Assembly: GCA_001801105.1 (NCBI GenBank)
Contig: MGWS01000018.1
Coordinates: 116,956 to 140,321 of the forward strand
Reading direction: 5' to 3'
DNA: 23,366 bases
DNA from: Gallionellales bacterium GWA2_60_18
GTDB taxonomy: Bacteria; Pseudomonadota; Gammaproteobacteria; Burkholderiales; Gallionellaceae
The translations under genes were made by a program, and so were the position numbers. Under the pieces are notes generated by a model that worked only from the letters and a program-made list of their open reading frames with translations, was not told the origin of the DNA and searched no databases. Shown one piece after another: positions 16,740-23,366 of this stretch (position 1 is its first letter; each line of letters starts with the position of its first letter).

Positions 16740-17787
16740 GACGCGCGCGCGGTTGCGCACCTGGCTGGCGCTCGGCTATGCGCTGTTCATCGTGTATGCG
16801 AGCCTGTCGCCGTTCTCCGGCTGGCGCGATCAGGGGCTGGGTTTCCTCGATGTGCTCGATGCGCCGCTGCGGCTCACCTACACGACGTTCGATGCCTCGC
16901 TCAACCTGCTTTCCTACCTGCCGTTCGGCCTGCTGGCCGGGATGGCGCTGCGCGCGCGTTTCGGCGCGTTCGGCTGCGTGGTGCTCGGGCTGCTCTGCGG
17001 CGTGCTGCTGTCGGCCGGCATGGAGTATCTGCAGATGTACCTGCCCGCGCGCACCAGCTCGAACATGGACCTGCTCGCCAACAGCACCGGGGCACTGACA
17101 GGCGCATTGCTGGCGCTGGCGCTCACGTCCTGGACCGGTTTGTTCGTGCGCCTGATGCGCTGGCGCAGCACGCTGTTCCACCACGGCAAGGAGATGGATT
17201 TCGGCCTTGCGCTGCTGGCACTGTGGACGTTCGGCCAGATCAACCCGTCGCTGCCGATGCTGGGCCATCTGTTCATCAGCGAGGTGGCGCGCCAGCCCTT
17301 TGCGGTGGTCGCGCCCGCGCCGTTCGACCTGTGGGAGAGCCTGGCGGTGATGCTGAACCTGCTGATGCTGGGTGCGCTGCTGCTGTCGCTGCTGCGCGTG
17401 GCGCGCAACACCGTGAGCGCGCTGCTGGCGGTGCTGAGCGCGGTGGCGCTGGCGAAGTTCGTCACCGCCGCGCTGCTGCTGAAATCCTGGGCGCTGCTGC
17501 TGTGGATCAACAGCGAAGCGATGCTGGGCATGCTGGCCGGCGTGCTGCTGCTGTTCGCGGCGCTGCTGCTGCCGCGCGCGGCGATGCTCGCGGCGGGCGC
17601 GCTGGTGGCGCTGTGCCATTTCGTCATCGTGAATTTCGTGTTCGATGCCAACGCCCCCGCTGCCGCCGCCTCGATCTACCACTGGCACTACGGCCACCTG
17701 CTGAACTACAACGGCCTGGCGCAGACCATCGCGCTGGTCTTTCCACTACTGCTGCTGTGGCATCTGTGGCGCATCCGCCGCATGTAG
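16717..17787 (+). CDS. VanZ-family membrane protein
   Basis: A 356-residue polytopic membrane protein. The N-terminal half is a VanZ-like domain: YALFIVYASLSPFSGW (21-36), NLLSYLPFGLLAG (63-75), and the family signature with Glu103, Gln106, Arg112, Asp118, Asn122 and Gly125 (GMEYLQ, RTSSNMDLLANSTGA). The C-terminal half adds roughly five more membrane segments rich in Leu and Ala. VanZ confers low teicoplanin resistance in enterococci, but the broad family has no established function, and resistance should not be assumed here. The start has no Shine-Dalgarno sequence. TTGACA 33 bases upstream may be its -35, which would give a nearly leaderless transcript. A 21-bp inverted repeat begins on its stop codon. 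Confidence 0.88.
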   Translation: MRELFITETRARLRTWLALGYALFIVYASLSPFSGWRDQGLGFLDVLDAPLRLTYTTFDASLNLLSYLPFGLLAGMALRARFGAFGCVVLGLLCGVLLSAGMEYLQMYLPARTSSNMDLLANSTGALTGALLALALTSWTGLFVRLMRWRSTLFHHGKEMDFGLALLALWTFGQINPSLPMLGHLFISEVARQPFAVVAPAPFDLWESLAVMLNLLMLGALLLSLLRVARNTVSALLAVLSAVALAKFVTAALLLKSWALLLWINSEAMLGMLAGVLLLFAALLLPRAAMLAAGALVALCHFVIVNFVFDANAPAAAASIYHWHYGHLLNYNGLAQTIALVFPLLLLWHLWRIRRM

Positions 17788-17867
17788 GGCGCTTCTAAAA
17801 ATCCAGATTTGCGAGCATCCGCTTCGCGCCTTGTCTTGCTTAGAACTCTGAATTTTTAGAAGCGCCC
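17787..17867. repeat. 21-bp inverted repeat between vanZ and the ferredoxin gene
   Basis: Left arm 17787-17807 (beginning GGGCGCTTCTAAAAAT) and right arm 17847-17867 (ending ATTTTTAGAAGCGCCC) are reverse complements at 20 of 21 bases, enclosing 39 bases. The left arm starts on the last base of the vanZ stop codon. The arms lack a following T tract, so this looks like a small palindromic element (81 bases, MITE-like in layout) rather than a classical terminator, though the RNA hairpin may still help end the vanZ transcript. The right arm lies where the -35 of the ferredoxin promoter would be. Confidence 0.8.
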
Positions 17868-17875
17868 AGAAGGCA

Positions 17876-17881
17876 TATAAT
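17876..17881 (+). promoter_or_regulatory. Consensus -10 (TATAAT) for the ferredoxin operon
   Basis: A perfect TATAAT lies 28 bases before the ferredoxin start codon. At a 17-base spacing the -35 position (17853-17858, TTTTTA) falls inside the right arm of the inverted repeat and is a weak match. The transcript would start near 17888, leaving a leader of about 21 bases with GGAG as ribosome binding site. The promoter would serve the six-gene operon ending at 22125. Confidence 0.55.
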
Positions 17882-17909
17882 TTCCTCATTCAACCCACCG
17901 GAGCGCATC

Positions 17910-18221
17910 ATGAGTTTCTTCGACAAGCATGTCTTCTTCTGCACCAACCAGCGCACCGATGGCGGCGATTGCTGCGGCGGCCGCAACGCGCAGCAGGCGC
18001 GTGATTACATGAAGAACAAGGTCAAGGAGCTGGGCCTTTCCAGCCAGCAGAACAAGATTCGCATCAATTCTGCGGGCTGCATGGACCGCTGCGACGAGGG
18101 GCCGGTGATCGTGGTCTATCCGGAAGGCGTCTGGTACACCTATGTGGACGAGCGCGACCTCGACGAGATCATCGAGGAACACCTGAAGCATGGCCGCACG
18201 GTCGAACGCCTGAAGATCTGA
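17910..18221 (+). CDS. Thioredoxin-like [2Fe-2S] ferredoxin
   Basis: A 103-residue protein of the thioredoxin-like 2Fe-2S ferredoxin family (related to Shethna ferredoxins and the NuoE cluster domain). Likely cluster ligands are Cys11 (FFCTN), one of Cys21/Cys22 (DCCGG), Cys57 and Cys61 (AGCMDRCDEGP). The segment GPVIVVYPEGVWYTYVDERDLDEIIEEHL is characteristic of the family. It is a small cytoplasmic electron carrier; its redox partner is unknown. Starts with ATG behind CCGGAG. Its stop overlaps the start of the hydrolase gene by one base (TGATG), so the two are coupled. Confidence 0.92.
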   Translation: MSFFDKHVFFCTNQRTDGGDCCGGRNAQQARDYMKNKVKELGLSSQQNKIRINSAGCMDRCDEGPVIVVYPEGVWYTYVDERDLDEIIEEHLKHGRTVERLKI

Positions 18222-18838
18222 TGACGCAACGCAAGCTCTTGTTCGCCGGCCCCGCCGGCCAGCTCGAAGGTGTGCTGCATCTGCCGCAGGGCGCGCCGCA
18301 GGCCGTCGCCGTGATCGCACATCCGCTGCCCACCCTGGGCGGCACCATGGACAACAAGGTGGTCACCACGCTGGCGAAGACCTTCGCGGAGCTGGGCTTC
18401 GCCGCGCTGCGCTTCAACTTTCGCAGTGTCGGCGCAAGCGCGGGCGAGTTTGACGACGGCGACGGCGAGACACAGGATGCGCTGGCGGCAGCGCGTCAGG
18501 TGCGGGACGAATTCGGACATCTGCCGCTGATCCTCGCCGGCTTTTCCTTCGGCGGCTACGTGCAGGCGCGCGCCGCGCAGCAGCTGCACCCGCAGCCGCA
18601 CAAACTGGTGCTGGTCGCGCCCGCGACGGGACGCTACCCGATGCCGCACGTGGCGCACGACACGCTGCTGCTGCACGGCGAACTGGACGAGGTGATCCCG
18701 CTGGCCGATGTGCTGGACTGGGCGCGGCCGCAGCACCTGCCCGTCGTGGTATTGCCGGAGGCGGGGCATTTCTTCCACGGCCGGCTGAACCAGCTCAAGC
18801 AGCTCGTGCTGCACGAATTTCACGGGTGCCGCCTGTGA
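18221..18838 (+). CDS. Alpha/beta hydrolase (serine esterase-like)
   Basis: A 205-residue alpha/beta hydrolase. Seen: the oxyanion-side motif [16 protein letters not shown] (33-48), [11 protein letters not shown] (63-73), nucleophile elbow GFSFGG with Ser109, probable acid Asp156 (HGELDEVIP) and His183 (AGHFFHG), giving a complete catalytic triad. The [15 protein letters not shown] stretch is typical of a conserved proteobacterial family of short cytoplasmic hydrolases with unknown substrate. There is no signal peptide. The start overlaps the ferredoxin stop, and the gene end overlaps the ABC ATPase start by four bases (GTGA), so it is embedded in the operon. Confidence 0.92.
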   Translation: MTQRKLLFAGPAGQLEGVLHLPQGAPQAVAVIAHPLPTLGGTMDNKVVTTLAKTFAELGFAALRFNFRSVGASAGEFDDGDGETQDALAAARQVRDEFGHLPLILAGFSFGGYVQARAAQQLHPQPHKLVLVAPATGRYPMPHVAHDTLLLHGELDEVIPLADVLDWARPQHLPVVVLPEAGHFFHGRLNQLKQLVLHEFHGCRL

Positions 18839-19749
18839 GCGCCGTCATCCGGGCCACAGGGCTGATCAAGCGCTACGGCGGACAGCGCGTGGTGGACGGC
18901 ATCGACCTTTCCATCCGCAAGGGTGAATGCTTTGGTCTGCTGGGGCCGAACGGCGCGGGCAAGACCACCACGCTGCGCCTGCTGCTCGGCCTGATCGCGC
19001 CGGACGGCGGCCAACTGGAACTGCTCGGCCATGCGGTACCCAGCCATGCGCGCGAGGCGCGGCTGCGCGTCGGCGTGGTGCCGCAACTGGACAACCTCGA
19101 TCCGGATTTCACCGTGGCGGAGAACCTGCAGGTATATGGCCGCTATTTCGGCATGAGCGACGCGGACATCGAGGCGCGCCTGCCGGAGCTGCTGGAGTTC
19201 GCCAACCTCGCCCACAAGCGCGATGCCAGGGTGCCGACGCTGTCGGGCGGCATGAAGCGGCGGCTGACGCTGGCGCGCGCGCTGGTGAACGACCCCGACG
19301 TCATCTTCCTCGACGAGCCGACCACCGGCCTCGACCCGCAGGCGCGCCACCTGATCTGGCAGCGTCTGCGCGAACTCACCCGGCGCGGCAAGACGCTGCT
19401 GCTCACCACGCACTTCATGGACGAGGCCGAGCGCCTGTGCCACCGCCTCGCGGTGATGGACAACGGCCGGCTCATCAGCGAAGGCACACCGCGCGAACTG
19501 ATCGAGAGCAACATCGAGCCGCAGGTGGTCGAGGTGTTCGGCGAGCACGCGACCGCTTGGGCGCGCGGACATGCGGTGAGCCTTGCGCAGCGTTTCGAGG
19601 TGAGCGGCGAGACGGTGTTCTGCTATGTGCACGACGCGCAGCCGCTGCTGCTGGAATTGCAGCGGCAGCCGGAGCTGCGCTACCTGCACCGCCCGGCGAA
19701 CCTGGAGGACGTGTTCCTGAAACTCACCGGCAGGGAGATGCGGGAATGA
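18835..19749 (+). CDS. ABC-2 type exporter, ATP-binding protein (NodI-like)
   Basis: A 304-residue ABC ATPase. Seen: Walker [10 protein letters not shown] (37-45), Q-loop near [10 protein letters not shown], signature LSGGMKRR (136-143), Walker B VIFLDEP (156-162), D-loop GLDPQ, and H-loop [13 protein letters not shown]. The extra C-terminal domain of about 80 residues and overall length match the NodI/CcmA/DrrA branch that works with ABC-2 permeases. It energises export of an unknown substrate through the permease encoded next. I chose the GTG at 18835, which overlaps the hydrolase stop as GTGA; a GTG three codons upstream (18826) is possible. There are no nodulation genes nearby, so the NodI likeness is by family only. 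Confidence 0.93.
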   Translation: MSAVIRATGLIKRYGGQRVVDGIDLSIRKGECFGLLGPNGAGKTTTLRLLLGLIAPDGGQLELLGHAVPSHAREARLRVGVVPQLDNLDPDFTVAENLQVYGRYFGMSDADIEARLPELLEFANLAHKRDARVPTLSGGMKRRLTLARALVNDPDVIFLDEPTTGLDPQARHLIWQRLRELTRRGKTLLLTTHFMDEAERLCHRLAVMDNGRLISEGTPRELIESNIEPQVVEVFGEHATAWARGHAVSLAQRFEVSGETVFCYVHDAQPLLLELQRQPELRYLHRPANLEDVFLKLTGREMRE

Positions 19750-19761
19750 CGGAGTCCTGAG

Positions 19762-20547
19762 ATGAACATGCGCTATTTTTCCCCGCCACGCCTGAGCCTG
19801 CGCTTCATTCCGATCTGGCGGCGCAACTTCATGGTGTGGAAGAAGATGGCCGGGCCGTCCATCCTCGGCCATCTCGCCGATCCGGTGATCTACATGCTGG
19901 GGCTGGGCTACGGGCTGGGCGGGATGCTGCCGGAGGTCGGCGGCATGTCCTACATCGCCTTCCTCGCCGCCGGGACGGTGTGCTACAGCACGATGAACAG
20001 CGCCAGCTTCGAGGCGCTGTATTCCGGCTTCGCGCGCATGCACGAGCAGCGCACCTGGGAGGCGATCCTCAACACGCCGATCACGCTGGACGATGTCGTG
20101 CTGTCCGAGATCGTCTGGGGGGCGAGCAAGAGCCTGCTGTCCGGCGCTGCGGTGCTGGCGGTGATCTGGCTGCTGGGGCTGTCGCATTCGCCGCTGACGC
20201 TGTGGCTCATCCCGCTCGCATTGCTGGTCGGGCTGTGCTTCTCCGCTCTGGGTCTGATCGTGACCTCGCTCGCACCCGGTTACGATTTCTTCATGTACTA
20301 CTTCACGCTGCTGATCACGCCGATGGTGCTATTATGCGGCGTGTTTTTTCCGGTCGACCAGTTGCCGTCGGCGCTGCAAAGCGTCTCCGCCGTGCTGCCG
20401 CTGACCCATGCCGTCAACCTCGCGCGACCGCTGCTGAACGACACGATCCCCGCCGGCTGGCTGTCGCATATCGCCGTGTTGCTGGGGTATGCGGTCACGG
20501 GATTCTATGTGTCGCTGGCGCTGTTCCGGAAAAGACTTTCTCAGTAA
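19762..20547 (+). CDS. ABC-2 type exporter, permease (NodJ-like)
   Basis: A 261-residue membrane protein with six predicted helices and the ABC-2 permease pattern: cytoplasmic N-terminus RRNFMVWKKMAGPSILGHLADPVIYMLGLGYGLG, the central MHEQRTWEAILNTPITLDDVVLSE coupling-helix region (about 92-115), and the late TLLITPMVLLCGVFFPVDQLP segment, all typical of NodJ-type permeases. It forms the membrane channel for the ATPase 12 bases upstream. Substrate unknown; the branch exports lipooligosaccharides, drugs or heme-pathway compounds in different members. The next gene, hemJ, starts nine bases after its stop, with AAGGATA as ribosome binding site. Confidence 0.93.
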   Translation: MNMRYFSPPRLSLRFIPIWRRNFMVWKKMAGPSILGHLADPVIYMLGLGYGLGGMLPEVGGMSYIAFLAAGTVCYSTMNSASFEALYSGFARMHEQRTWEAILNTPITLDDVVLSEIVWGASKSLLSGAAVLAVIWLLGLSHSPLTLWLIPLALLVGLCFSALGLIVTSLAPGYDFFMYYFTLLITPMVLLCGVFFPVDQLPSALQSVSAVLPLTHAVNLARPLLNDTIPAGWLSHIAVLLGYAVTGFYVSLALFRKRLSQ

Positions 20548-20556
20548 GGATATCCC

Positions 20557-20976
20557 ATGTTGTGGGTTAAGGCATTTCATATCATCTTCGTGGTCAGCTG
20601 GTTCGCCGGGCTGTTCTACCTGCCGCGCATCTTCGTCAACCACGCGATGGCGACCGAGCCAGCCGAGATCGCACGGCTGAAGCTGATGGAGCGCAAGCTG
20701 TACCGCTTCGTCACCCCGATCGGCGCGCTGGCGATCCTGTTCGGCTTCTGGCTGTGGTTAGCCTACGGAGACCTGTTCGCAACAGGCGGCTGGCTGCATG
20801 CCAAGACCGCGCTGGTGGCCGGCTTGGTCGCTTACCATCTTTATTGCGGCCATCTGGTGAAGCTGTTCGCGGAAAACCGCAATACGCGCAGCCATGTGTT
20901 CTACCGCTGGTTCAATGAAGTGCCGGTGCTGATGCTGACGGCCATCGTCATCCTCGCCGTCGTCAAACCTTTTTAA
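20557..20976 (+). CDS. hemJ: Protoporphyrinogen oxidase HemJ
   Basis: A 139-residue four-helix membrane protein of the HemJ (UPF0093, CopD-like) family. Seen: LWVKAFHIIFVVSWFAGLFYLPRIFVNH with His8 and His29, KLYRFVTPIGALAILFGFWLW, LHAKTAL with Lys83, and the C-terminal RWFNEVPVLMLTAIVILAVVKPF. The conserved histidine and lysine are those expected for HemJ, which oxidises protoporphyrinogen IX to protoporphyrin IX in heme synthesis in most Gram-negative bacteria lacking HemG and HemY. It acts in the inner membrane. It sits nine bases after the permease gene and nine before the methyltransferase gene, so it is part of the operon. A non-heme role cannot be excluded without knowing whether hemG or hemY exists elsewhere. 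Confidence 0.88.
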   Translation: MLWVKAFHIIFVVSWFAGLFYLPRIFVNHAMATEPAEIARLKLMERKLYRFVTPIGALAILFGFWLWLAYGDLFATGGWLHAKTALVAGLVAYHLYCGHLVKLFAENRNTRSHVFYRWFNEVPVLMLTAIVILAVVKPF

Positions 20977-20985
20977 GAGTTTCAG

Positions 20986-22125
20986 ATGCCTGATTTTTTC
21001 GCCCCCTGCCCGCGCGGCCTCGAATCCCTGTTGCGCGACGACCTCGAAACGCTGGGTGCGCAGAACGTGCGCACCACCGAAGGCGGCGTGGGGTTCTCCG
21101 GCGACTGGCCGCTGTGCTATCGCCTCAATCTGGAGAGCCGCCTCGCCAGCCGCATCCTGTGGCGCGTCAAGCAGGTTCCTTATCGCAGCGAACAGGACAT
21201 CTACCAGGCCGCGTTCGAGCTGCAATGGCAGCGCTGGTTCGACGTAGCCAACACCATCCGCGTCAACGTCACCGCGATCAAGTGTCCGCTCAAGAGCCTG
21301 GAGTTCGTCACACTGCGTATCAAGGACGCGGTGTGCGACCGCTTTCGCGCGCACTGCAACGAGCGCCCGAGCGTGGACACGCTGCAACCCGACATGCGCA
21401 TCCACGCCTTCATCGAGGGCAACGACCTGACGCTGTATCTCGACACCTCCGGCGACGCGCTGTTCAAGCGCGGTGTGCGCCAGCACACCAACATCGCGCC
21501 GCTACGCGAGAACCTCGCGGCGGGCATCCTGCGCATGACCGGCTGGCAGCCCGGCACACCGCTGCTCGACCCGATGTGCGGCAGCGGCACCTTCCTGATC
21601 GAGGCGGCACAGATGTCGCTCAATATCCAGCCCGGCATCGCGCGCAATTTCGCCTTCGAGAAACTGAAGAACTTCGATGCGGCGGAATGGAACCGCATGC
21701 GCGAACAGGCCATCGCCGCGCAGCTCCCGGCCAGGCCGCTGGAGATCTACGGCAGCGACCTGTATGGCGACGCGCTCAAGACCGCATGGCGCAACCTGCA
21801 CGAGGCCGGGCTGTCGGAGTGCGTGCAGCTCAAACAGGCCAACATACTGGAGATATCCGCGCCCGCGGAGCACGGCGTGCTGGTGGCGAACCTGCCCTAC
21901 GGCGAGCGCATGGGCGAACTGGACGAGCTGGCGGAGCTGTACCCGCAACTCGGCGACGCGCTGAAAAAGAAGTTCGGCGGCTGGACCGCGTATCTGTTCA
22001 CCGCCGACAAGGCCATCCTCAAGCTGATGCGCCTGTCGCCCTCGCGGCGCACGCCGCTGTTCAACGGCGCGATCGAGTGCCGGCTGCTGCAATACAAGAT
22101 CGTCGCGGGCAGCAACCGCAAATAA
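20986..22125 (+). CDS. rlmL: THUMP-domain rRNA methyltransferase (RlmL-type, 23S rRNA m2G)
   Basis: A 379-residue RNA methyltransferase: N-terminal ferredoxin-like and THUMP domain (about 1-160; FFAPCPRGLESLLRDDLETLG, GVGFSGDW), followed by a UPF0020 class I SAM-dependent domain with motif I LLDPMCGSGTFLIEAA (D195 onward) and catalytic motif IV N302-LPYGERMG. It corresponds to the RlmL half of the fused Escherichia coli RlmKL protein, which makes m2G2445 in 23S rRNA; the RlmK half is absent here, and stand-alone RlmL-type proteins of this size are common. Target specificity is inferred from family. Last gene of the operon; its stop runs into a strong terminator. Confidence 0.88.
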   Translation: MPDFFAPCPRGLESLLRDDLETLGAQNVRTTEGGVGFSGDWPLCYRLNLESRLASRILWRVKQVPYRSEQDIYQAAFELQWQRWFDVANTIRVNVTAIKCPLKSLEFVTLRIKDAVCDRFRAHCNERPSVDTLQPDMRIHAFIEGNDLTLYLDTSGDALFKRGVRQHTNIAPLRENLAAGILRMTGWQPGTPLLDPMCGSGTFLIEAAQMSLNIQPGIARNFAFEKLKNFDAAEWNRMREQAIAAQLPARPLEIYGSDLYGDALKTAWRNLHEAGLSECVQLKQANILEISAPAEHGVLVANLPYGERMGELDELAELYPQLGDALKKKFGGWTAYLFTADKAILKLMRLSPSRRTPLFNGAIECRLLQYKIVAGSNRK

Positions 22126-22151
22126 AAAAGGCCGCGAAAGCGGCCTTTTTT
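22124..22151. terminator. Bidirectional rho-independent terminator
   Basis: A6, stem GGCCGC (22130-22135), GAAA tetraloop, stem GCGGCC (22140-22145), T6. The symmetric A and T tracts let it work in both directions, fitting its place between the convergent rlmL-type gene and pilU. It begins within the stop codon of the methyltransferase gene. Confidence 0.95.
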
Positions 22152-22167
22152 ACGGGTCTCATCCGCA

Positions 22168-23304
22168 TCAGGTCATCTTGAGGTCCTGGATTCCGCTCAT
22201 CACGTCGCGGTCCTTGGTGGTCTTGCTTTCCAGCTTGATGCGCAGGCGCAGGTCGTTGACCGAATCGGCGTTCTTGAGCGCTTCCTCATAGGTGATCTGC
22301 GCGGCCTCGAACTGATCGAACAGCGCCTGGTCGAAGGTCTGCATGCCCAGTTCGCGCGACTTGGCCATCACCTCCTTGATGGCATGTACCTCGCCCTTGA
22401 AGATCAGGTCGGCGATCAGCGGCGAATTGAGCAGGATCTCCATCGCGGCGACGCGGCCGACGCCGTCACTTTTGGGGATCAGGCGCTGCGAGATCAGCGC
22501 CTTGACATTCAGCGACAGGTCCATCAGCAGCTGCTCGCGCCGCTCTTCCGGGAAGAAGTTGATGATGCGGTCCAGCGCCTGGTTGGCGCTGTTGGCGTGC
22601 AGCGTGGCCATGCACAGGTGGCCGGTCTCGGCGAAGGCGACGGCGTATTCCATAGTCTCGCGGTCGCGGATCTCGCCGATCAGGATCACGTCGGGCGCCT
22701 GGCGCAGGGTGTTCTTCAGCGCGTTGTGCCAGTTGTCGGTGTCCACGCCGACCTCGCGGTGGGTGATGATGCACTTGTCGTGCTCGTGCACGTATTCGAC
22801 CGGATCCTCGATGGTGATGATGTGGCCATAGCTGTTGTGGTTGCGGTGCCCGAGCATCGCCGCCAGCGTGGTGGACTTGCCGGAGCCGGTGCCGCCGACC
22901 AGGATCACCAGGCCGCGCTTGGTCATCACGATGTCCTTCAACACCGGCGGCATCCCCATCTGGTCGAGATCGGGGATCTTGGTGGTGATGGTGCGCAGCA
23001 CCATGCCGACGCGCTGCTGCTGCATGAACACGTTGACGCGGAAGCGCCCGATGCCGCTCGGGCTGATGGCGAAGTTGCATTCGTGCGTCGCCTCGAATTC
23101 GGCGGCCTGGCGGTCGTTCATGATGCTGCGCGCCAGCTCCTGCGTATGCTGCGGCGAGAGCGTCTGGTTGGAGACCGGCGTCATCTTGCCGTCCACCTTG
23201 AACGCGGGCGGGAAGCCGGAGGTGATGAACAGGTCGGACGCCTTCTTGCTGAGCATGCCGCGCAGCAGGTTGTGGATTAGCTCGGTGGCCTGGTCTCGTT
23301 CCAT
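22168..23304 (-). CDS. pilU: Type IV pilus retraction ATPase PilU
   Basis: A 378-residue PilT-family hexameric ATPase. Seen: N-terminal PAS-like domain with LLRGMLSKKASDLFITSGFPP, Walker A GGTGSGKST (137-145), Asp-box IIIEDPVEYVHEHDKC-like region (about 163-178), Walker B VILIGEIRDRETME (206-219), His-box GHLCMATLHANSANQALDRI (228-247), and a C-terminal tail of about 30 residues longer than PilT. The HDKCIITHREVGVDTDNWHNALKNTLRQAP sequence and the length fit PilU rather than PilT. PilU assists PilT in pilus retraction (twitching, DNA uptake) at the cytoplasmic face of the inner membrane. The ATG has AGGAGA upstream. pilT, usually just before pilU, would lie right of the window. Confidence 0.94.
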   Translation of the reverse strand: MERDQATELIHNLLRGMLSKKASDLFITSGFPPAFKVDGKMTPVSNQTLSPQHTQELARSIMNDRQAAEFEATHECNFAISPSGIGRFRVNVFMQQQRVGMVLRTITTKIPDLDQMGMPPVLKDIVMTKRGLVILVGGTGSGKSTTLAAMLGHRNHNSYGHIITIEDPVEYVHEHDKCIITHREVGVDTDNWHNALKNTLRQAPDVILIGEIRDRETMEYAVAFAETGHLCMATLHANSANQALDRIINFFPEERREQLLMDLSLNVKALISQRLIPKSDGVGRVAAMEILLNSPLIADLIFKGEVHAIKEVMAKSRELGMQTFDQALFDQFEAAQITYEEALKNADSVNDLRLRIKLESKTTKDRDVMSGIQDLKMT

Positions 23305-23324
23305 AATATAACTCTCCTAAAATA

Positions 23325-23366
23325 GCTTGTGGCTTGTGGCCGGTAGCCAACGTAGGGTGGGCACGT
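23325..23366. repeat. Repeat-like sequence upstream of pilU, cut by the window edge
   Basis: Two tandem heptamers GCTTGTG (23325-23331 and 23332-23338) are followed by CGTAGGGTGGGCACGT running off the edge. The last motif resembles the start of a palindromic intergenic repeat (GTAGGGTGGGCAC...) that I remember from several proteobacterial genomes; its second arm would lie outside the window. This places repeat sequence between pilU and whatever is upstream. Confidence 0.4.

Noticed and set aside
16717..17787. Glycopeptide resistance gene
   Set aside because: VanZ-like domains are widespread and mostly of unknown function; no vanA-type genes are nearby.
18820..20187. A 455-codon minus-strand frame opposite the ABC exporter genes
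   Set aside because: Antisense to strong Walker and ABC-2 motifs; composition typical of a shadow frame.
18835..20547. Nodulation exporter NodIJ
   Set aside because: Only family-level similarity; no nod genes in the context, so it is called a generic ABC-2 exporter.

Overview
The window reads as an ordinary stretch of a GC-rich betaproteobacterial chromosome. The likely order is Nitrosomonadales, perhaps near Gallionellaceae; this rests on gene content, gene order and the style of the repeats, and no species can be named. It holds 21 supported protein genes, one of them cut by the left edge. No rRNA, tRNA, CRISPR array, prophage or transposase was found.

Layout, left to right. (1) 1-3191, minus strand: the cell-shape operon mreB-mreC-mreD-mrdA (mrdA partial). 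(2) 3285-6601, plus strand: gatC-gatA-gatB, the tRNA-dependent amidotransferase, divergent from mreB. (3) 6691-7560, plus: an exported ATP-dependent DNA ligase of the Lig E type, convergent with the next group. (4) 7557-11298, minus: argS, a SPOR-domain cell-division protein, dsbA and a short-chain dehydrogenase, probably one operon read from an extended -10 promoter before argS. (5) 11649-16632, plus: a tight three-gene signalling cassette of TonB-dependent receptor, YfiR-family periplasmic protein and membrane-bound GGDEF/EAL protein. (6) 16717-17787, plus: a VanZ-family membrane protein. (7) 17910-22125, plus: 2Fe-2S ferredoxin, alpha/beta hydrolase, ABC-2 exporter ATPase and permease, HemJ and an RlmL-type rRNA methyltransferase, ending at a strong bidirectional terminator. 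(8) 22168-23304, minus: pilU, a type IV pilus retraction ATPase.

Most genes are housekeeping. The part that looks accessory is region 5. An outer-membrane receptor, a periplasmic YfiR regulator and an inner-membrane c-di-GMP enzyme are translationally close or coupled, which suggests that an external ligand is linked to c-di-GMP turnover. The cassette lies between two imperfect direct repeats of about 60 bp. Each repeat carries the upstream region and first codons of vanZ; the right copy leads into intact vanZ, while the left copy stops after 21 codons. This suggests the cassette entered the argS-vanZ spacer and left a duplicated junction.

The second theme is small palindromic or repetitive elements at gene borders. 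These are heptamer repeats between mreB and mreC, a GC-rich palindrome between gatC and gatA, the same palindrome in frame inside the dehydrogenase gene, a 27-bp perfect inverted repeat after gatB, a 21-bp inverted repeat next to the ferredoxin promoter, and repeat-like sequence upstream of pilU at the right edge. I found no convincing wholly new system. The receptor-YfiR-c-di-GMP cassette and the in-frame palindrome insertion are the best leads.
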